A stretch of DNA of 64,000 bases, taken from contig NZ_CP110139.1 in the NCBI RefSeq assembly GCF_025979885.1, forward strand, positions 2,480,001-2,544,000, read 5' to 3'. This document shows positions 52,592-60,500 of this stretch, in pieces. The DNA is from Hymenobacter sp. YIM 151500-1 (GTDB lineage Bacteria > Bacteroidota > Bacteroidia > Cytophagales > Hymenobacteraceae). The notes below the pieces were generated by a model. That model was not told where the DNA came from. It searched no databases and saw only the letters and a list, made by a program, of their open reading frames with translations. A program made the position numbers and the translations under genes. The stretch's first letter is position 1. Each line of letters starts with the position of its first letter.

Positions 52592-53209
52592 CTAGATAAA
52601 CTCTTTTTTGTTTTTCACCATGTCGTAGAGCAGCTCCCGGGCGCGGTGGAGCTGGGCTTTGACGGTGCCCAGCGGGGCTTTTAGCTCCTGGGCAATTTCC
52701 TCGTAGCTCAGCTCATCGAAGTAGCGCAGCGTAACGAGGCGCTGGTATTTCTCGGGCAGCCGTGACACCACGTGCTGCATGATTTCGATTTTCTGGTTCT
52801 TAATGGCCGTTTCCTGGGGGTTCAGGTTCTGGTCGCGGAAGTCGATGGTGATTTCGTCGCCGTTGTCGATTTTGATGGCCGAGTCAATCGACATGGTTTT
52901 GATTTTATTCTTCCGAATAAAGTCAATGCAGTTGTTGGTGGCAATGCGGAACAGCCAGGTGCTAAACGCAAACTCGGGATTGAATTTGTGCAGGTTTTTA
53001 AAGGCCTTGGCGAAGGCTTCGATGGTCAGATCTTCGGCGTCGTCGGGGTTGCGCACCATCTTCAGTACCACGTGGTACACGGGCTTTTTGTAGATCTGCA
53101 TCAGCTCGGCATACGCCTTTTCGTCGCCTTGCTCCACGGCCGCGCGAATCAGCTTGAAGTCGTGCTTGGCTTTAGCTGAAAACTGTTTTTCCTGATTATT
53201 TACTTCCAT
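52592..53209 (-). CDS. RNA polymerase sigma-70 family (ECF-type) factor
   Basis: 205 residues from ATG 53209 (MEVNNQEKQFSAKAKHDFKL); the long open frame upstream of it is antisense shadow over the glycosyltransferase gene. Region 2 is AYAELMQIYKKPVYHVVLKMVRNPDDAEDLTIEAFAKAFKNLHKF...FSTWLFRIATNNCIDFIRK; region 4 is LPEKYQRLVTLRYFDELSYEEIAQELKAPLGTVKAQLHRARELL. It resembles the conserved stress/housekeeping ECF factors of Bacteroidota (SigW-like annotation is common). The start overlaps the glycosyltransferase stop by 10 nt, so the two are one operon. Confidence 0.94.
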   Translation of the reverse strand: MEVNNQEKQFSAKAKHDFKLIRAAVEQGDEKAYAELMQIYKKPVYHVVLKMVRNPDDAEDLTIEAFAKAFKNLHKFNPEFAFSTWLFRIATNNCIDFIRKNKIKTMSIDSAIKIDNGDEITIDFRDQNLNPQETAIKNQKIEIMQHVVSRLPEKYQRLVTLRYFDELSYEEIAQELKAPLGTVKAQLHRARELLYDMVKNKKEFI

Positions 53210-54324
53210 CGGAGGGTACGGTAGAGGAACAGCGAGATTCCTAGAGCGAGATAACAAAAAAAATACACAGCGTCGAGGACGGGCACCCAGGCGGGGGGCA
53301 GCTGGTCGTCGAGCCGGCGGCTGAGCTGGTCGTACACTACCGTGACAGCCACGGTGCGTACCGCCCACACTGCGGCCAAAAGTACCCAATTGGACGGGGA
53401 AAACAGCAGGCCGATTGCCGTACCGTAAAAAACCAGGTTGGCCCCGATAAAGGTCCCGAGGCGGAGCCGGTCGGGCCAGCGGTAGCGGTGGCCCGCCGAC
53501 AGGTGCCGCCGTTTTTGCCGCCACCACGCGCCCCAGCTGCGGGCGGGCTGGCTCAGGATGTGCGCTTGGGGCTCGGCTACCACCGCCACGCGGGCACCGC
53601 GGGCCACGGCATCCTGCACCAGCAGGTCGTCGTCGCCGCCCAGGCTGCGGATGTGAGAGGCAAAGCCCTTGGTCAGGTGAAAGACCTGCCGGGTGTAGGC
53701 AAGGTTGCGCCCCACGCCCATGTAGGCCCGGCCGCGCCACGCGAACGACAAATACTGTGCCCCTGTGAGGAAGGTTTCAAATCGAATTAACTTATTCAAA
53801 AAGCCGGTTTCCTGCGTGTAGGGCGAGTAACCCAGCACTACATCGGCGGGATGCTGAAACCCGCTCTGCATCAGCCCGAGCCACTGCTGGGTGGCCGGCA
53901 CGCAGTCGGCATCGGTGAATAACAGCCGCGAGTAGCTGGTGGTTTTGATGCCCAGGGTAAGGGCGTATTTTTTGGGTGAGAGGCCGGCCGGCGTGCTGGC
54001 TACCGTAACGAGGTGCACGTGCGGATAGTATTGGGCCAGCTGCTGCACATAGAGGGCGGTGCCATCGGTGGACCGGTCGTCGATGAGCACGATTTCAAAG
54101 CCGGCGGGGTAGTCTTGCTGAAGCAGCCGGGGCAGCAGGCGGCGCAGGTTTTCTTCTTCGTTGTGGGCGCATACCAACACCGACACCGGCTCGGCGCCCT
54201 CCGGCGCAGGTGCCGGGGCCGCGGGCCGGCGGGCGAAGGGCAGGAAGTAGTAAGCGGCGTAGAGCAGCTGCACCAGCACGGAGGCCAGCAGCAGCCACAC
54301 GGCCGGAGACAGGTGAAACGGCAA
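53200..54324 (-). CDS. Membrane-bound family 2 glycosyltransferase
   Basis: About 374 residues. There is no ATG near the N-terminus: a TTG at 54324 (LPFHLSPAVWLLLASVLVQLL) puts a membrane helix first, while the TTG at 54408 lies in a repeat arm. The GT-A domain shows PVSVLVCAHNEEENLRRLLP, the DDRSTDG motif, LLFTDADC (DxD-type metal site) and GGDDDLLVQDA, then a QRRxW-like QKRRHLSAGHRYRW. Two or three C-terminal helices anchor it. It is processive-GT2-like and may build a surface polysaccharide or glycolipid. It overlaps the following sigma factor gene. Confidence 0.9.
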   Translation of the reverse strand: MPFHLSPAVWLLLASVLVQLLYAAYYFLPFARRPAAPAPAPEGAEPVSVLVCAHNEEENLRRLLPRLLQQDYPAGFEIVLIDDRSTDGTALYVQQLAQYYPHVHLVTVASTPAGLSPKKYALTLGIKTTSYSRLLFTDADCVPATQQWLGLMQSGFQHPADVVLGYSPYTQETGFLNKLIRFETFLTGAQYLSFAWRGRAYMGVGRNLAYTRQVFHLTKGFASHIRSLGGDDDLLVQDAVARGARVAVVAEPQAHILSQPARSWGAWWRQKRRHLSAGHRYRWPDRLRLGTFIGANLVFYGTAIGLLFSPSNWVLLAAVWAVRTVAVTVVYDQLSRRLDDQLPPAWVPVLDAVYFFCYLALGISLFLYRTLRWK

Positions 54325-54377
54325 AACGGCGGGCGGATGATTCAGCCGGTAAAAGTAGGCATTCGGGGTGGGGCGAG

Positions 54378-54385
54378 TACCTTTG
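54378..54385 (+). promoter_or_regulatory. -7 promoter box upstream of tgt
   Basis: TACCTTTG lies 95 nt before the tgt ATG. If used, the 5' leader of tgt would contain the whole palindrome at 54391-54476. Confidence 0.55.
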
Positions 54386-54390
54386 CGTTG

Positions 54391-54476
54391 AAAAGCTGCA
54401 AGCTGCAAGCTGCAAGCTACAGGCTACAAGCCCAGACTTACTGCTTGCAGCTTGCAGCCTACAGCTTGTAGCTTTT
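54391..54476. repeat. Palindrome of AGCTGCAAGCT/AGCTTGTAGC words, directly before tgt
   Basis: The left arm is tandem GCTGCAA-type words (AAAAGCTGCAAGCTGCAAGC...), the right arm their inverse (GCTTGCAGCTTGCAGCC, ACAGCTTGTAGCTTTT). It ends 3 nt before the tgt start codon. A related palindrome lies at 59017-59113. Confidence 0.88.
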
Positions 54477-54479
54477 CCA

Positions 54480-55610
54480 ATGACCTTCGACTTCGTAACG
54501 CAGGACCCACATTCCAAGGCCCGCGCCGGGGTGGTGCACACCGACCACGGCGCCATCGAAACCCCGATTTTTATGCCCGTGGGCACGGCCGGCACCGTGA
54601 AAGCCGTGCAGCAGCGCGACCTGAAGCAGGACGTGCAGGCTCAGATTATCCTCGGCAATACCTACCACCTCTACCTGCGCCCCGGCCTGGAAGTGCTGCG
54701 CCAGGCCGGCGGCCTGCACCGGTTCAACGGCTGGGACCGGCCCATCCTTACCGACTCGGGCGGCTACCAGGTGTATTCGCTGAGTGGCACGCGCAAAATC
54801 AAGGAGGAGGGCGTCAAGTTCCGCTCCCACATTGATGGCTCTGAGCACCTGTTTTCGCCGGAGGGCGTCATGGACATCCAGCGCACCATCGGGGCCGACA
54901 TCATCATGGCCTTCGACGAATGCACGCCCTGGCCCTGCGACTACCAGTACGCCGCCCGCTCCCTGGACATGACCCACCGCTGGCTCCGGCGCTGCATCGA
55001 GCGGTTCGACTCCACGGAAGGATACTACGGCTACCGCCAGACGCTATTCCCGATTGTGCAGGGCTCCACGTTCCGAGACCTGCGGGTGAAGTCGGCGGAG
55101 TTTGTGGCCGAGCAGGGGCGCGAGGGCAACGCCATCGGGGGCCTGAGCGTGGGCGAGCCGGCCGAGCTGATGTACGAGATGACTGAGCTGGTCTGCGACA
55201 TTCTGCCTCCGGACCGGCCCCGCTACCTGATGGGCGTGGGCACGCCGGCCAATATCCTGGAGAATATAGCGTTGGGCGTGGATATGTTTGACTGCGTAAT
55301 GCCCACCCGCAACGCCCGCAACGGCATGTTGTTCACCACCCAGGGCATTATGAACATTACCAATAAGAAATGGGCCACCGACTTCGAGCCGATTGACGCT
55401 GAACTAGGCGGCTACGTCAGCACGTTTTATTCGAGAGCCTACGTGCGCCACCTCTTCCAGAGCCAGGAAATGCTGGGCCCGCAAATTGCCTCCATCCACA
55501 ACCTCACCTTTTACCTGTGGCTGGTGAAGCAAGCCCGCCAGCAGATTCTGGCCGGTACCTTCCGCGCGTGGAAAGACCGGATGGTGCAGCAGGTGATGAC
55601 GCGGCTGTAG
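54480..55610 (+). CDS. tgt: tRNA-guanine transglycosylase (queuosine pathway)
   Basis: 376 residues from ATG 54480 (MTFDFVTQDPHSKARAGVVH); the frame upstream runs through the repeat. Motifs include LTDSGGYQVYSLSG with the catalytic-site Asp, MAFDECTPWP, GGLSVGEP, YLMGVGTP, and FDCVMPTRNARNG with the catalytic Asp. It exchanges G34 for preQ1 in tRNAs with GUN anticodons. In the usual zinc site CxCxxC...H, the three Cys are missing (GGYVSTFYSRAYVRHL) while the His survives (SIHNLTFY). That may be typical of this phylum, but it is notable. Confidence 0.96.
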   Translation: MTFDFVTQDPHSKARAGVVHTDHGAIETPIFMPVGTAGTVKAVQQRDLKQDVQAQIILGNTYHLYLRPGLEVLRQAGGLHRFNGWDRPILTDSGGYQVYSLSGTRKIKEEGVKFRSHIDGSEHLFSPEGVMDIQRTIGADIIMAFDECTPWPCDYQYAARSLDMTHRWLRRCIERFDSTEGYYGYRQTLFPIVQGSTFRDLRVKSAEFVAEQGREGNAIGGLSVGEPAELMYEMTELVCDILPPDRPRYLMGVGTPANILENIALGVDMFDCVMPTRNARNGMLFTTQGIMNITNKKWATDFEPIDAELGGYVSTFYSRAYVRHLFQSQEMLGPQIASIHNLTFYLWLVKQARQQILAGTFRAWKDRMVQQVMTRL

Positions 55611-55623
55611 TACAAAAATCGTT

Positions 55624-55720
55624 TGTCCTGCTGAGCGCAGCCGAAGCATCTCTACCACTTCGTTGGATTACTATTGCAACGAAGCGGTAGAGATGCTTCG
55701 GCTGCGCTCAGCTTGACGTT
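55624..55720. repeat. GAAGCATCTCT-family palindrome (between tgt and the Lpt permease gene)
   Basis: TGTCCTGCTGAGCGCAGCCG with AAGCATCTCTACC on the left and GGTAGAGATGCTTCGGCTG with CGCTCAGCTTGACG on the right. It starts 14 nt after the tgt stop and ends 15 nt before the next ATG. Confidence 0.9.
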
Positions 55721-55734
55721 CAGATACGCTATCC

Positions 55735-56811
55735 ATGCGCCTTCTCGATAAATACATCCTTAAGAAGTTTCTGACTGCCTTTTTCTTTGCGGTGGTGCTG
55801 CTGGTGTCGGTTATCTGCGTGATTGACTTCACGGAGAAAAACGACGACTTCATCCAGCACAACCTGGGGGCGTGGCAGATTTTTTCGGAGTACTACGTGA
55901 ACCTGTTTCCGTACTTCGCCAACCTGCTCTCCCCCATCACGGTGTTTATTGCGGTGGTGTTTGTGACGGCCCAGCTGGCGGCCCGCACGGAGGTAGTGGC
56001 TATTCTGGCCTCGGGCATCAGCTTCAAGCGGTTTTTGCTGCCCTACGTCATGGGCAGTGCCATTCTGGGCGCTTTAACCATGGCTATGACGGGTTGGATT
56101 ATTCCGCTGGCCAACAAAACCCGGGTGGCTTTTGAGAAGGCCTACATCAAGAACCCCTACCGCTTCGACGCCCGCAACGTGCACTTCAAAATCGGGCCCC
56201 AGAGCTACGTGTTCATGGAGAGCTACGACAACGTGAACAACGTGGGCTACCGCTTTGCGCTGGAAACCATTGACGGCACGCTGCTGAAGCGGCGCCTGAC
56301 CGCCGAGGCCATTACCTGGGACTCGACCAAAAAAGCGTGGCACCTGACGCCCCAGCTAGTGCGCACGTTTCGGGGCGAGCAGGAAACCCTGCAAAGCCTG
56401 CCCGCCCGCGACACTACGCTTAACCTCTACCCCAAGGACTTCGCCAGCACCTACCGCCTGGGCGAAACCATGACCCTGCCCGAGCTGAACCGCTACATCC
56501 AGCAGAAAATTGACCGGGGCGCCGACGACACGCAGGTGTACCTGAGCGAGAAGTACGAGCGGTACGCCTACCCCTACGCCATGTTTATCCTGACGGTGAT
56601 TGGGGTGATTATGAGTGCGCGCAAGAGCCGGGCCGGTGTGGGCGGGCAAATTGCCCTGGGCTTCGTGCTGGCCTTTGTGTTCATCATCTTCGTTATTCTG
56701 AGCCGCAACTTTGCGGCCGTGGGCAGCCTCTCGCCCCTGCTGGCGGCCTGGGTACCTAACCTGGTCTTCACCGGCATCGGGCTGGTGCTGTACCGGGTGG
56801 TGCCAAGGTGA
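55735..56811 (+). CDS. LptF/LptG-family permease of the lipopolysaccharide exporter
   Basis: 358 residues. Three N-terminal membrane helices (FLTAFFFAVVLLVSVICVIDF, then NLLSPITVFIAVVFVTAQLA and the next), a periplasmic jellyroll-like domain (~130-265: RNVHFKIGPQSYVFMESYD), and three C-terminal helices (YAMFILTVIGVIMSARK, ALGFVLAFVFIIFVILSRNF, LAAWVPNLVFTGIGLVLY). The TEVVAILASGISFKRFLLP loop is the coupling-helix region that touches LptB. It extracts LPS or lipooligosaccharide from the inner membrane. Bacteroidota have two such proteins; which one this is cannot be told. Confidence 0.94.
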   Translation: MRLLDKYILKKFLTAFFFAVVLLVSVICVIDFTEKNDDFIQHNLGAWQIFSEYYVNLFPYFANLLSPITVFIAVVFVTAQLAARTEVVAILASGISFKRFLLPYVMGSAILGALTMAMTGWIIPLANKTRVAFEKAYIKNPYRFDARNVHFKIGPQSYVFMESYDNVNNVGYRFALETIDGTLLKRRLTAEAITWDSTKKAWHLTPQLVRTFRGEQETLQSLPARDTTLNLYPKDFASTYRLGETMTLPELNRYIQQKIDRGADDTQVYLSEKYERYAYPYAMFILTVIGVIMSARKSRAGVGGQIALGFVLAFVFIIFVILSRNFAAVGSLSPLLAAWVPNLVFTGIGLVLYRVVPR

Positions 56812-56817
56812 CTTTGA

Positions 56818-57098
56818 AATGAGTGAATGAGTGAATGAGTGAATGAGTAAATGAGTAAATGAGTGGATGGGTGCAGACATAGCCCCGGCGGGGCGACATA
56901 TCGGTAGTAAACCAGATGATGAAAGGGTAAAAGCCCCAGCGGGGCGACACAATCGTTTAACGATGAGTGTCGTCCTGCTGGGGCTCAATAAGCAGCATAA
57001 GTGCTGAATTCTACCGATATGTCGCCCCGCTAGGGCTACCCATTTAATTATCCATTCATTTACTCATTCACTCATCTACTCATTCACTCATTTATTCA
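56818..57098. repeat. Compound palindrome: GAATGAGT-word arms around GTCGCCCCG hairpins
   Basis: Left: tandem GAATGAGT words (56818-56868). Right: inverted ACTCATTC words (57055-57098), ending exactly at the next ATG. Inside are AGCCCCGGCGGGGCGACATA and its partner TATGTCGCCCCGCTAGGGCT, and inside those AGCCCCAGCGGGGCGACAC with GTGTCGTCCTGCTGGGGCT. The three nested layers fill the 287-nt gap. Confidence 0.9.
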
Positions 57099-58010
57099 AT
57101 GCTCAACGACTACCTCCGCCTGCATTTCATTGTGTTGCTGTGGGGCTTCACGGCCATTCTGGGCAAGCTGATTTCGGTGCCGCCGGTGGAGCTGGTGTTT
57201 TGGCGCACGTTGCTGGCCTCGGCGGGGCTGGCGGGGCTGCTGCTGATGCGGCGGCAGCCGTGGCGGGTGCCGGCCGGCGAGGCCCTGCGCCTGCTGGGCG
57301 TGGGCGCCCTGGTAGCCACGCACTGGATTACGTTCTTTCTGGCCGCGCGCCTGTCGTCGGTGAGTGTGTGCCTGGCGGGCATGGCGACGCTGGCCTTGTG
57401 GACGTCGTTGCTGGAGCCCCTGCTGCTGTGGCGGCGGGTGCGCCTCTACGAAGTGGGCCTGGGGCTGCTGACCATGGTGGGGCTGTACCTGGTGTCGCAG
57501 GCCGAGCTGGATCAGCTGGCGGGGCTGCTGGTGGCCATGCTGTCGGCGGGGCTGTCGGCGCTGTTCAGCGTGCTCAATGTGAAGCTGGTGAAGCGCCACC
57601 CGCCGCTGCGGCTCACCTTCTACGAAATGGCCGGCGCCTGCCTGAGCATTGCGCTGTTTTTTCCCATTTACAGCCGCTACTTCACGGGCGGCGCGGGTCT
57701 GCGGCTAGCCCTGAGCGGCTACGACTGGCTGTGGCTGCTGGTGCTGGCCGGCGTGTGCACGGTGTACGCCTTTTCTACATCGGTAGAGCTGATGAAGCGC
57801 ATTTCGGCTTTTGTCGTCAACCTCACTATCAACCTGGAGCCCGTGTACGGCATTCTACTAGCCGTGCTCATGTACACGCTACGCATCCCTGGCTTCGGCC
57901 AGGAGCGGCTGTCTACTGGCTTCTACCTCGGCACGGTGGTTATCCTGCTCAGCGTGCTAATCCACCCCGTGCTCGACCAGTGGAACCAGCGGCGGCAGGT
58001 CCTGGTGTAG
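57099..58010 (+). CDS. EamA/DMT-family transporter
   Basis: 303 residues with ten predicted membrane helices in two EamA repeats (LHFIVLLWGFTAILGKLIS ... and LSAGLSALFSVLNVKLVKRH...). WRTLLASAGLAGLLLM and VVNLTINLEPVYGILLAVLM fit the family. It exports or imports small metabolites; the substrate is unknown. The ATG is the first base after a palindrome, and the TAG stop is the start of a TAGGGGCGCG repeat, so both ends touch repeats. Confidence 0.92.
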   Translation: MLNDYLRLHFIVLLWGFTAILGKLISVPPVELVFWRTLLASAGLAGLLLMRRQPWRVPAGEALRLLGVGALVATHWITFFLAARLSSVSVCLAGMATLALWTSLLEPLLLWRRVRLYEVGLGLLTMVGLYLVSQAELDQLAGLLVAMLSAGLSALFSVLNVKLVKRHPPLRLTFYEMAGACLSIALFFPIYSRYFTGGAGLRLALSGYDWLWLLVLAGVCTVYAFSTSVELMKRISAFVVNLTINLEPVYGILLAVLMYTLRIPGFGQERLSTGFYLGTVVILLSVLIHPVLDQWNQRRQVLV

Positions 58011-58201
58011 GGGCGCGGTGCCCGCGCCCACGTCGAGTGGCTACACAAGATGTAACGCGAAGTTATACTTCGCGAGGCGCAAGAACGAGACGAATTAACG
58101 ACATCGTTCTAACGCCTCGCGAAGTACAACTTCGCGTTACATCTTGTGTAGCCACTCGACGTGGGCTGTTCGGCCGGCCGGGCGCGTGCGACGCGCCCCT
58201 A
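58008..58201. repeat. Nested palindrome: TAGGGGCGCG ends around a TGTAACGCG element (copy 2)
   Basis: Both ends read TAGGGGCGCG inward; each TAG is a stop codon, that of the EamA gene on the plus strand and that of ispE on the minus strand. Inside, CACGTCGAGTGGCTACACAA with GATGTAACGCGAAGT and their inverse give arms of ~50 bp. The centre (GAACGAG ... CGTTCTAACGCCTCGC) matches the element at 47038. Confidence 0.92.
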
Positions 58202-59011
58202 CAGCCATCCGTCCCACACCGTAAACTCAGCCGGAAAGTTCAACCTGGGAAGCTGCTCCCGGCCCGGAAACAGCCCGTACACCGCCGAGCCGGAGCCGGA
58301 TAGGCTGGCGTAGGCAGCCCCGGCGGCGTAAAGCTGGGCTTTGATGTCGCCGAGTACGGGGTAGTGCGGAGTTAGCGCCTCTTCAAAATCATTGCTGACG
58401 GTGTGGCGCCAGGTGTCGAGGGGCTGAGCCATAGCCGCGCGCAAATCGTGGCGCGGGGGGTGGGGCTGCACGCGGGCGTAGGCCTCGGCCGTGCTGATGT
58501 GCAGGCCGGGGTACACCACTTTGCAGGCCGTGCCAGTTAAGTCGAGACTAATGCTGTCGAATACGTCGCCCTTCTCATAGGCAAATACCGGCTGGTTGCG
58601 GATGAAAAAGGCACAGTCGGCGCCCAGGCGGCGGGCGTAGCTTTCCAGCGTTTCGAGTCCTAAGCCCAGGCTGAACAGGTCGTTGAGGGCGCGCAGGGCA
58701 AAGGTGGCGTCGCTGGAGCCGCCGCCCAGCCCGGCCCCGATGGGCACCACTTTGTGCAAGTGCAGCTGCACGGGGGGAAGCTCAAAATCAGCCTTCAGCA
58801 ACTCGTAGGCCCGCAAGCACAGGTTGGTGGCCGGGTCGCCGGGGATGGGCAGGCCGGTGAGGGTGAGCGTGGTTTCGGCGGCGGGCAGCACCTCCAGGGC
58901 ATCCGTCCAGGGCAGGGGCACAAATACCGATTCGAGGTTTCGGAAGCCGTCCGGACGCAGGCCCGTAATGTAGAGGCCGAGGTTGAGCTTGGCGTTGGGG
59001 AAGACGAGCAT
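58199..59011 (-). CDS. ispE: 4-diphosphocytidyl-2-C-methyl-D-erythritol kinase
   Basis: 270 residues from ATG 59011 (MLVFPNAKLNLGLYITGLRP); the ten codons before it lie in a repeat. It has the GHMP-kinase signatures: NAKLNLGL with the catalytic Lys, the ATP loop PIGAGLGGGSSDA and the C-terminal LSGSGSAVYGLF. It phosphorylates the 2-hydroxyl of CDP-methylerythritol in the MEP isoprenoid pathway. It is convergent with the EamA gene, its stop codon being the edge of a palindrome. Confidence 0.96.
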   Translation of the reverse strand: MLVFPNAKLNLGLYITGLRPDGFRNLESVFVPLPWTDALEVLPAAETTLTLTGLPIPGDPATNLCLRAYELLKADFELPPVQLHLHKVVPIGAGLGGGSSDATFALRALNDLFSLGLGLETLESYARRLGADCAFFIRNQPVFAYEKGDVFDSISLDLTGTACKVVYPGLHISTAEAYARVQPHPPRHDLRAAMAQPLDTWRHTVSNDFEEALTPHYPVLGDIKAQLYAAGAAYASLSGSGSAVYGLFPGREQLPRLNFPAEFTVWDGWL

Positions 59012-59016
59012 AGGTA

Positions 59017-59113
59017 GAGAGCTACAAGCTTCAAGCCGCAAGCTACAAGCTTCCGTTCAGCTACGATTCTATTAAGCCGAAGCTTGTAGCTTGCAGCCTG
59101 AAGCTTGTAGCTC
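59017..59113. repeat. Palindrome of AGCTTGTAGC words between ispE and the sugar transferase gene
   Basis: AGAGCTACAAGCTTCAAGCC with GCAAGCTACAAGCTTCC on the left; GAAGCTTGTAGCTTGCAGCC with TGAAGCTTGTAGCTC on the right. It fills the divergent region: one end is 5 nt from the ispE ATG, the other 5 nt from the sugar transferase ATG. Confidence 0.9.
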
Positions 59114-59118
59114 CCAAT

Positions 59119-59787
59119 ATGCCCTCCGCCGCAACTTCCTGGTACCTCCGCCGCGGCAAGCGCCTGCTCGACGTGGCCGTGGCCGCACCGCTGCTCCTGC
59201 TGGCGCTGCCGGTGCTGGCCCTGGTAGCGGCCTTGCTGGCCCTGCAAAACGGCGGCTCCTGGCTGTTTCGGCAGCGGCGGCCGGGCTGGCACGGGCGGCT
59301 GTTTACGCTCTACAAGCTCCAAACCATGACCAGCCGCCGCGACGCCCAGGGCCAGCTGCTGCCCGACGCCGCCCGCCTGCCCCGCCTGGGCCGCTGGGTG
59401 CGGGCCTCTTCCCTCGACGAGCTGCCCCAGCTCTGGAACGTGCTGCGCGGCGACCTAAGCCTGGTGGGCCCGCGGCCCCTGCTGGAGCAGTATTTGCCGC
59501 TGTACTCGCCCGAGCAGGCCCGCCGCCACGAGGTGCGGCCCGGCATCACGGGCTGGGCCCAGGTCAACGGCCGCAACGCTATTAGCTGGGAAGAGAAATT
59601 TGCCTTCGATGTCTGGTACATCGATCATGTGTCTTTTGCCTTGGACGCGCGCATTCTGGGGCGCACTGCCTTGCGCGTGCTGGGGGCGCGGGGCGTGACG
59701 GCGCCCGGCCAGGCTACCACCACAGCCTTCACCGGCTCCTCCCCTACCACATCCTCAACCGCTCCCGAGCCACTTTTTCCCGCATGA
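59119..59787 (+). CDS. Sugar transferase, PglC-like phosphoglycosyl transferase
   Basis: 222 residues. It has one N-terminal hydrophobic re-entrant segment (RLLDVAVAAPLLLLALPVLALV), then FRQRRPGWHGRLFTLYKLQTM, the active-site SSLDELPQLWNVLRGDLSLVGPRPLL (Asp-Glu dyad) and RPGITGWAQVNGRN. This monotopic PGT fold links a sugar phosphate from a UDP-sugar to undecaprenyl phosphate at the inner membrane, the first step of a lipid-linked glycan. The Thr/Ser-rich tail is variable. The stop overlaps the next start (ATGA), so it is translated with the acetyltransferase; an aminotransferase follows. Confidence 0.93.
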   Translation: MPSAATSWYLRRGKRLLDVAVAAPLLLLALPVLALVAALLALQNGGSWLFRQRRPGWHGRLFTLYKLQTMTSRRDAQGQLLPDAARLPRLGRWVRASSLDELPQLWNVLRGDLSLVGPRPLLEQYLPLYSPEQARRHEVRPGITGWAQVNGRNAISWEEKFAFDVWYIDHVSFALDARILGRTALRVLGARGVTAPGQATTTAFTGSSPTTSSTAPEPLFPA

Positions 59788-60500
59788 GCTTCTCCGCTAC
59801 CCTTCCGGCCGCTGCCCCGTTGGCTGAAGCGTCCGCCGCCTTGCCGCGGCTGGTCATTGTGGGCGCGGGTGGCCTGGGGCGCGAGGTGCTGGTGCTGGCC
59901 CGCCACATCAACGAAGCCCAGCCTATCTGGGAGCTGGCAGGCTTCTACGACGACCAGCCCCCGGTCCCTTCCCGCCTCCACGACCTCCCCTACCTGGGCA
60001 CCACCGCCGACCTCAACGCCACCGCCGAGCCACTGCACGTGGTGGTGGCCGTGGGCAACAGCCGCAGCCGCGCCGCCGTGGTGGCCCGCCTCACGTCCAG
60101 TCAGCTGACGTTTGCCACCCTGGTACATCCGGCCGTGGCCTGCCAGCCCTACCAGCGCCTGCACATCGGGGCGGGCTGCATCATTGGGCAGGGCTGCATT
60201 CTCACCTGCGACATTCGGCTGGGCCGCCACGTGCTGCTTAACCTGGGCTGCACCATCGGCCACGATGCCATTTTGGAGGATTTTTGCTCTCTGATGCCAC
60301 ATGCCAACGTAGGCGGCGAAGCTCATCTGGAAACCGGCGTGTACCTGGGCACCAACGCCACCGTCATCAACCGGGTGCGCGTGGGAGCCAATACCATTGT
60401 GGGGGCCGGGGCCGTAACCATCCGCAACCTTCCCCCAGACTGCACCGCCGTAGGTGTGCCGGCCCAGGTGGTTAAGGGACTTAGGGACTTAGGGACTTAG
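59784..60500 (+). CDS. PglD/NeuD-like sugar O- or N-acetyltransferase
   Basis: 238 residues. An N-terminal Rossmann-like part (LPRLVIVGAGGLGREVLVLA) with LAGFYDDQ is followed by a left-handed beta-helix of hexapeptide repeats (LHIGAGCIIGQGCILTCDIR, HVLLNLGCTIGHDAILEDFC with catalytic His, GVYLGTNATVINRVRVG). The family acetylates UDP-amino-sugars or sialic acid. Its neighbours, a PglC-like transferase and a DegT aminotransferase, suggest a 4-amino-sugar substrate. The last residues (GLRDLGT) and the stop codon are encoded by an 8-bp tandem repeat that starts inside the gene. Confidence 0.92.
   Translation: MSFSATLPAAAPLAEASAALPRLVIVGAGGLGREVLVLARHINEAQPIWELAGFYDDQPPVPSRLHDLPYLGTTADLNATAEPLHVVVAVGNSRSRAAVVARLTSSQLTFATLVHPAVACQPYQRLHIGAGCIIGQGCILTCDIRLGRHVLLNLGCTIGHDAILEDFCSLMPHANVGGEAHLETGVYLGTNATVINRVRVGANTIVGAGAVTIRNLPPDCTAVGVPAQVVKGLRDLGT

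Noticed and set aside
52592..53740. Extended start of the sigma factor at 53740
   Set aside because: The extra 177 codons are Arg/Pro/Gly-rich antisense-like sequence over the glycosyltransferase gene; the sigma factor starts at 53209.
54210..54479. Upstream extension of tgt
   Set aside because: The added residues are encoded by antisense of the glycosyltransferase and by the palindrome; the family begins at MTFDFV.
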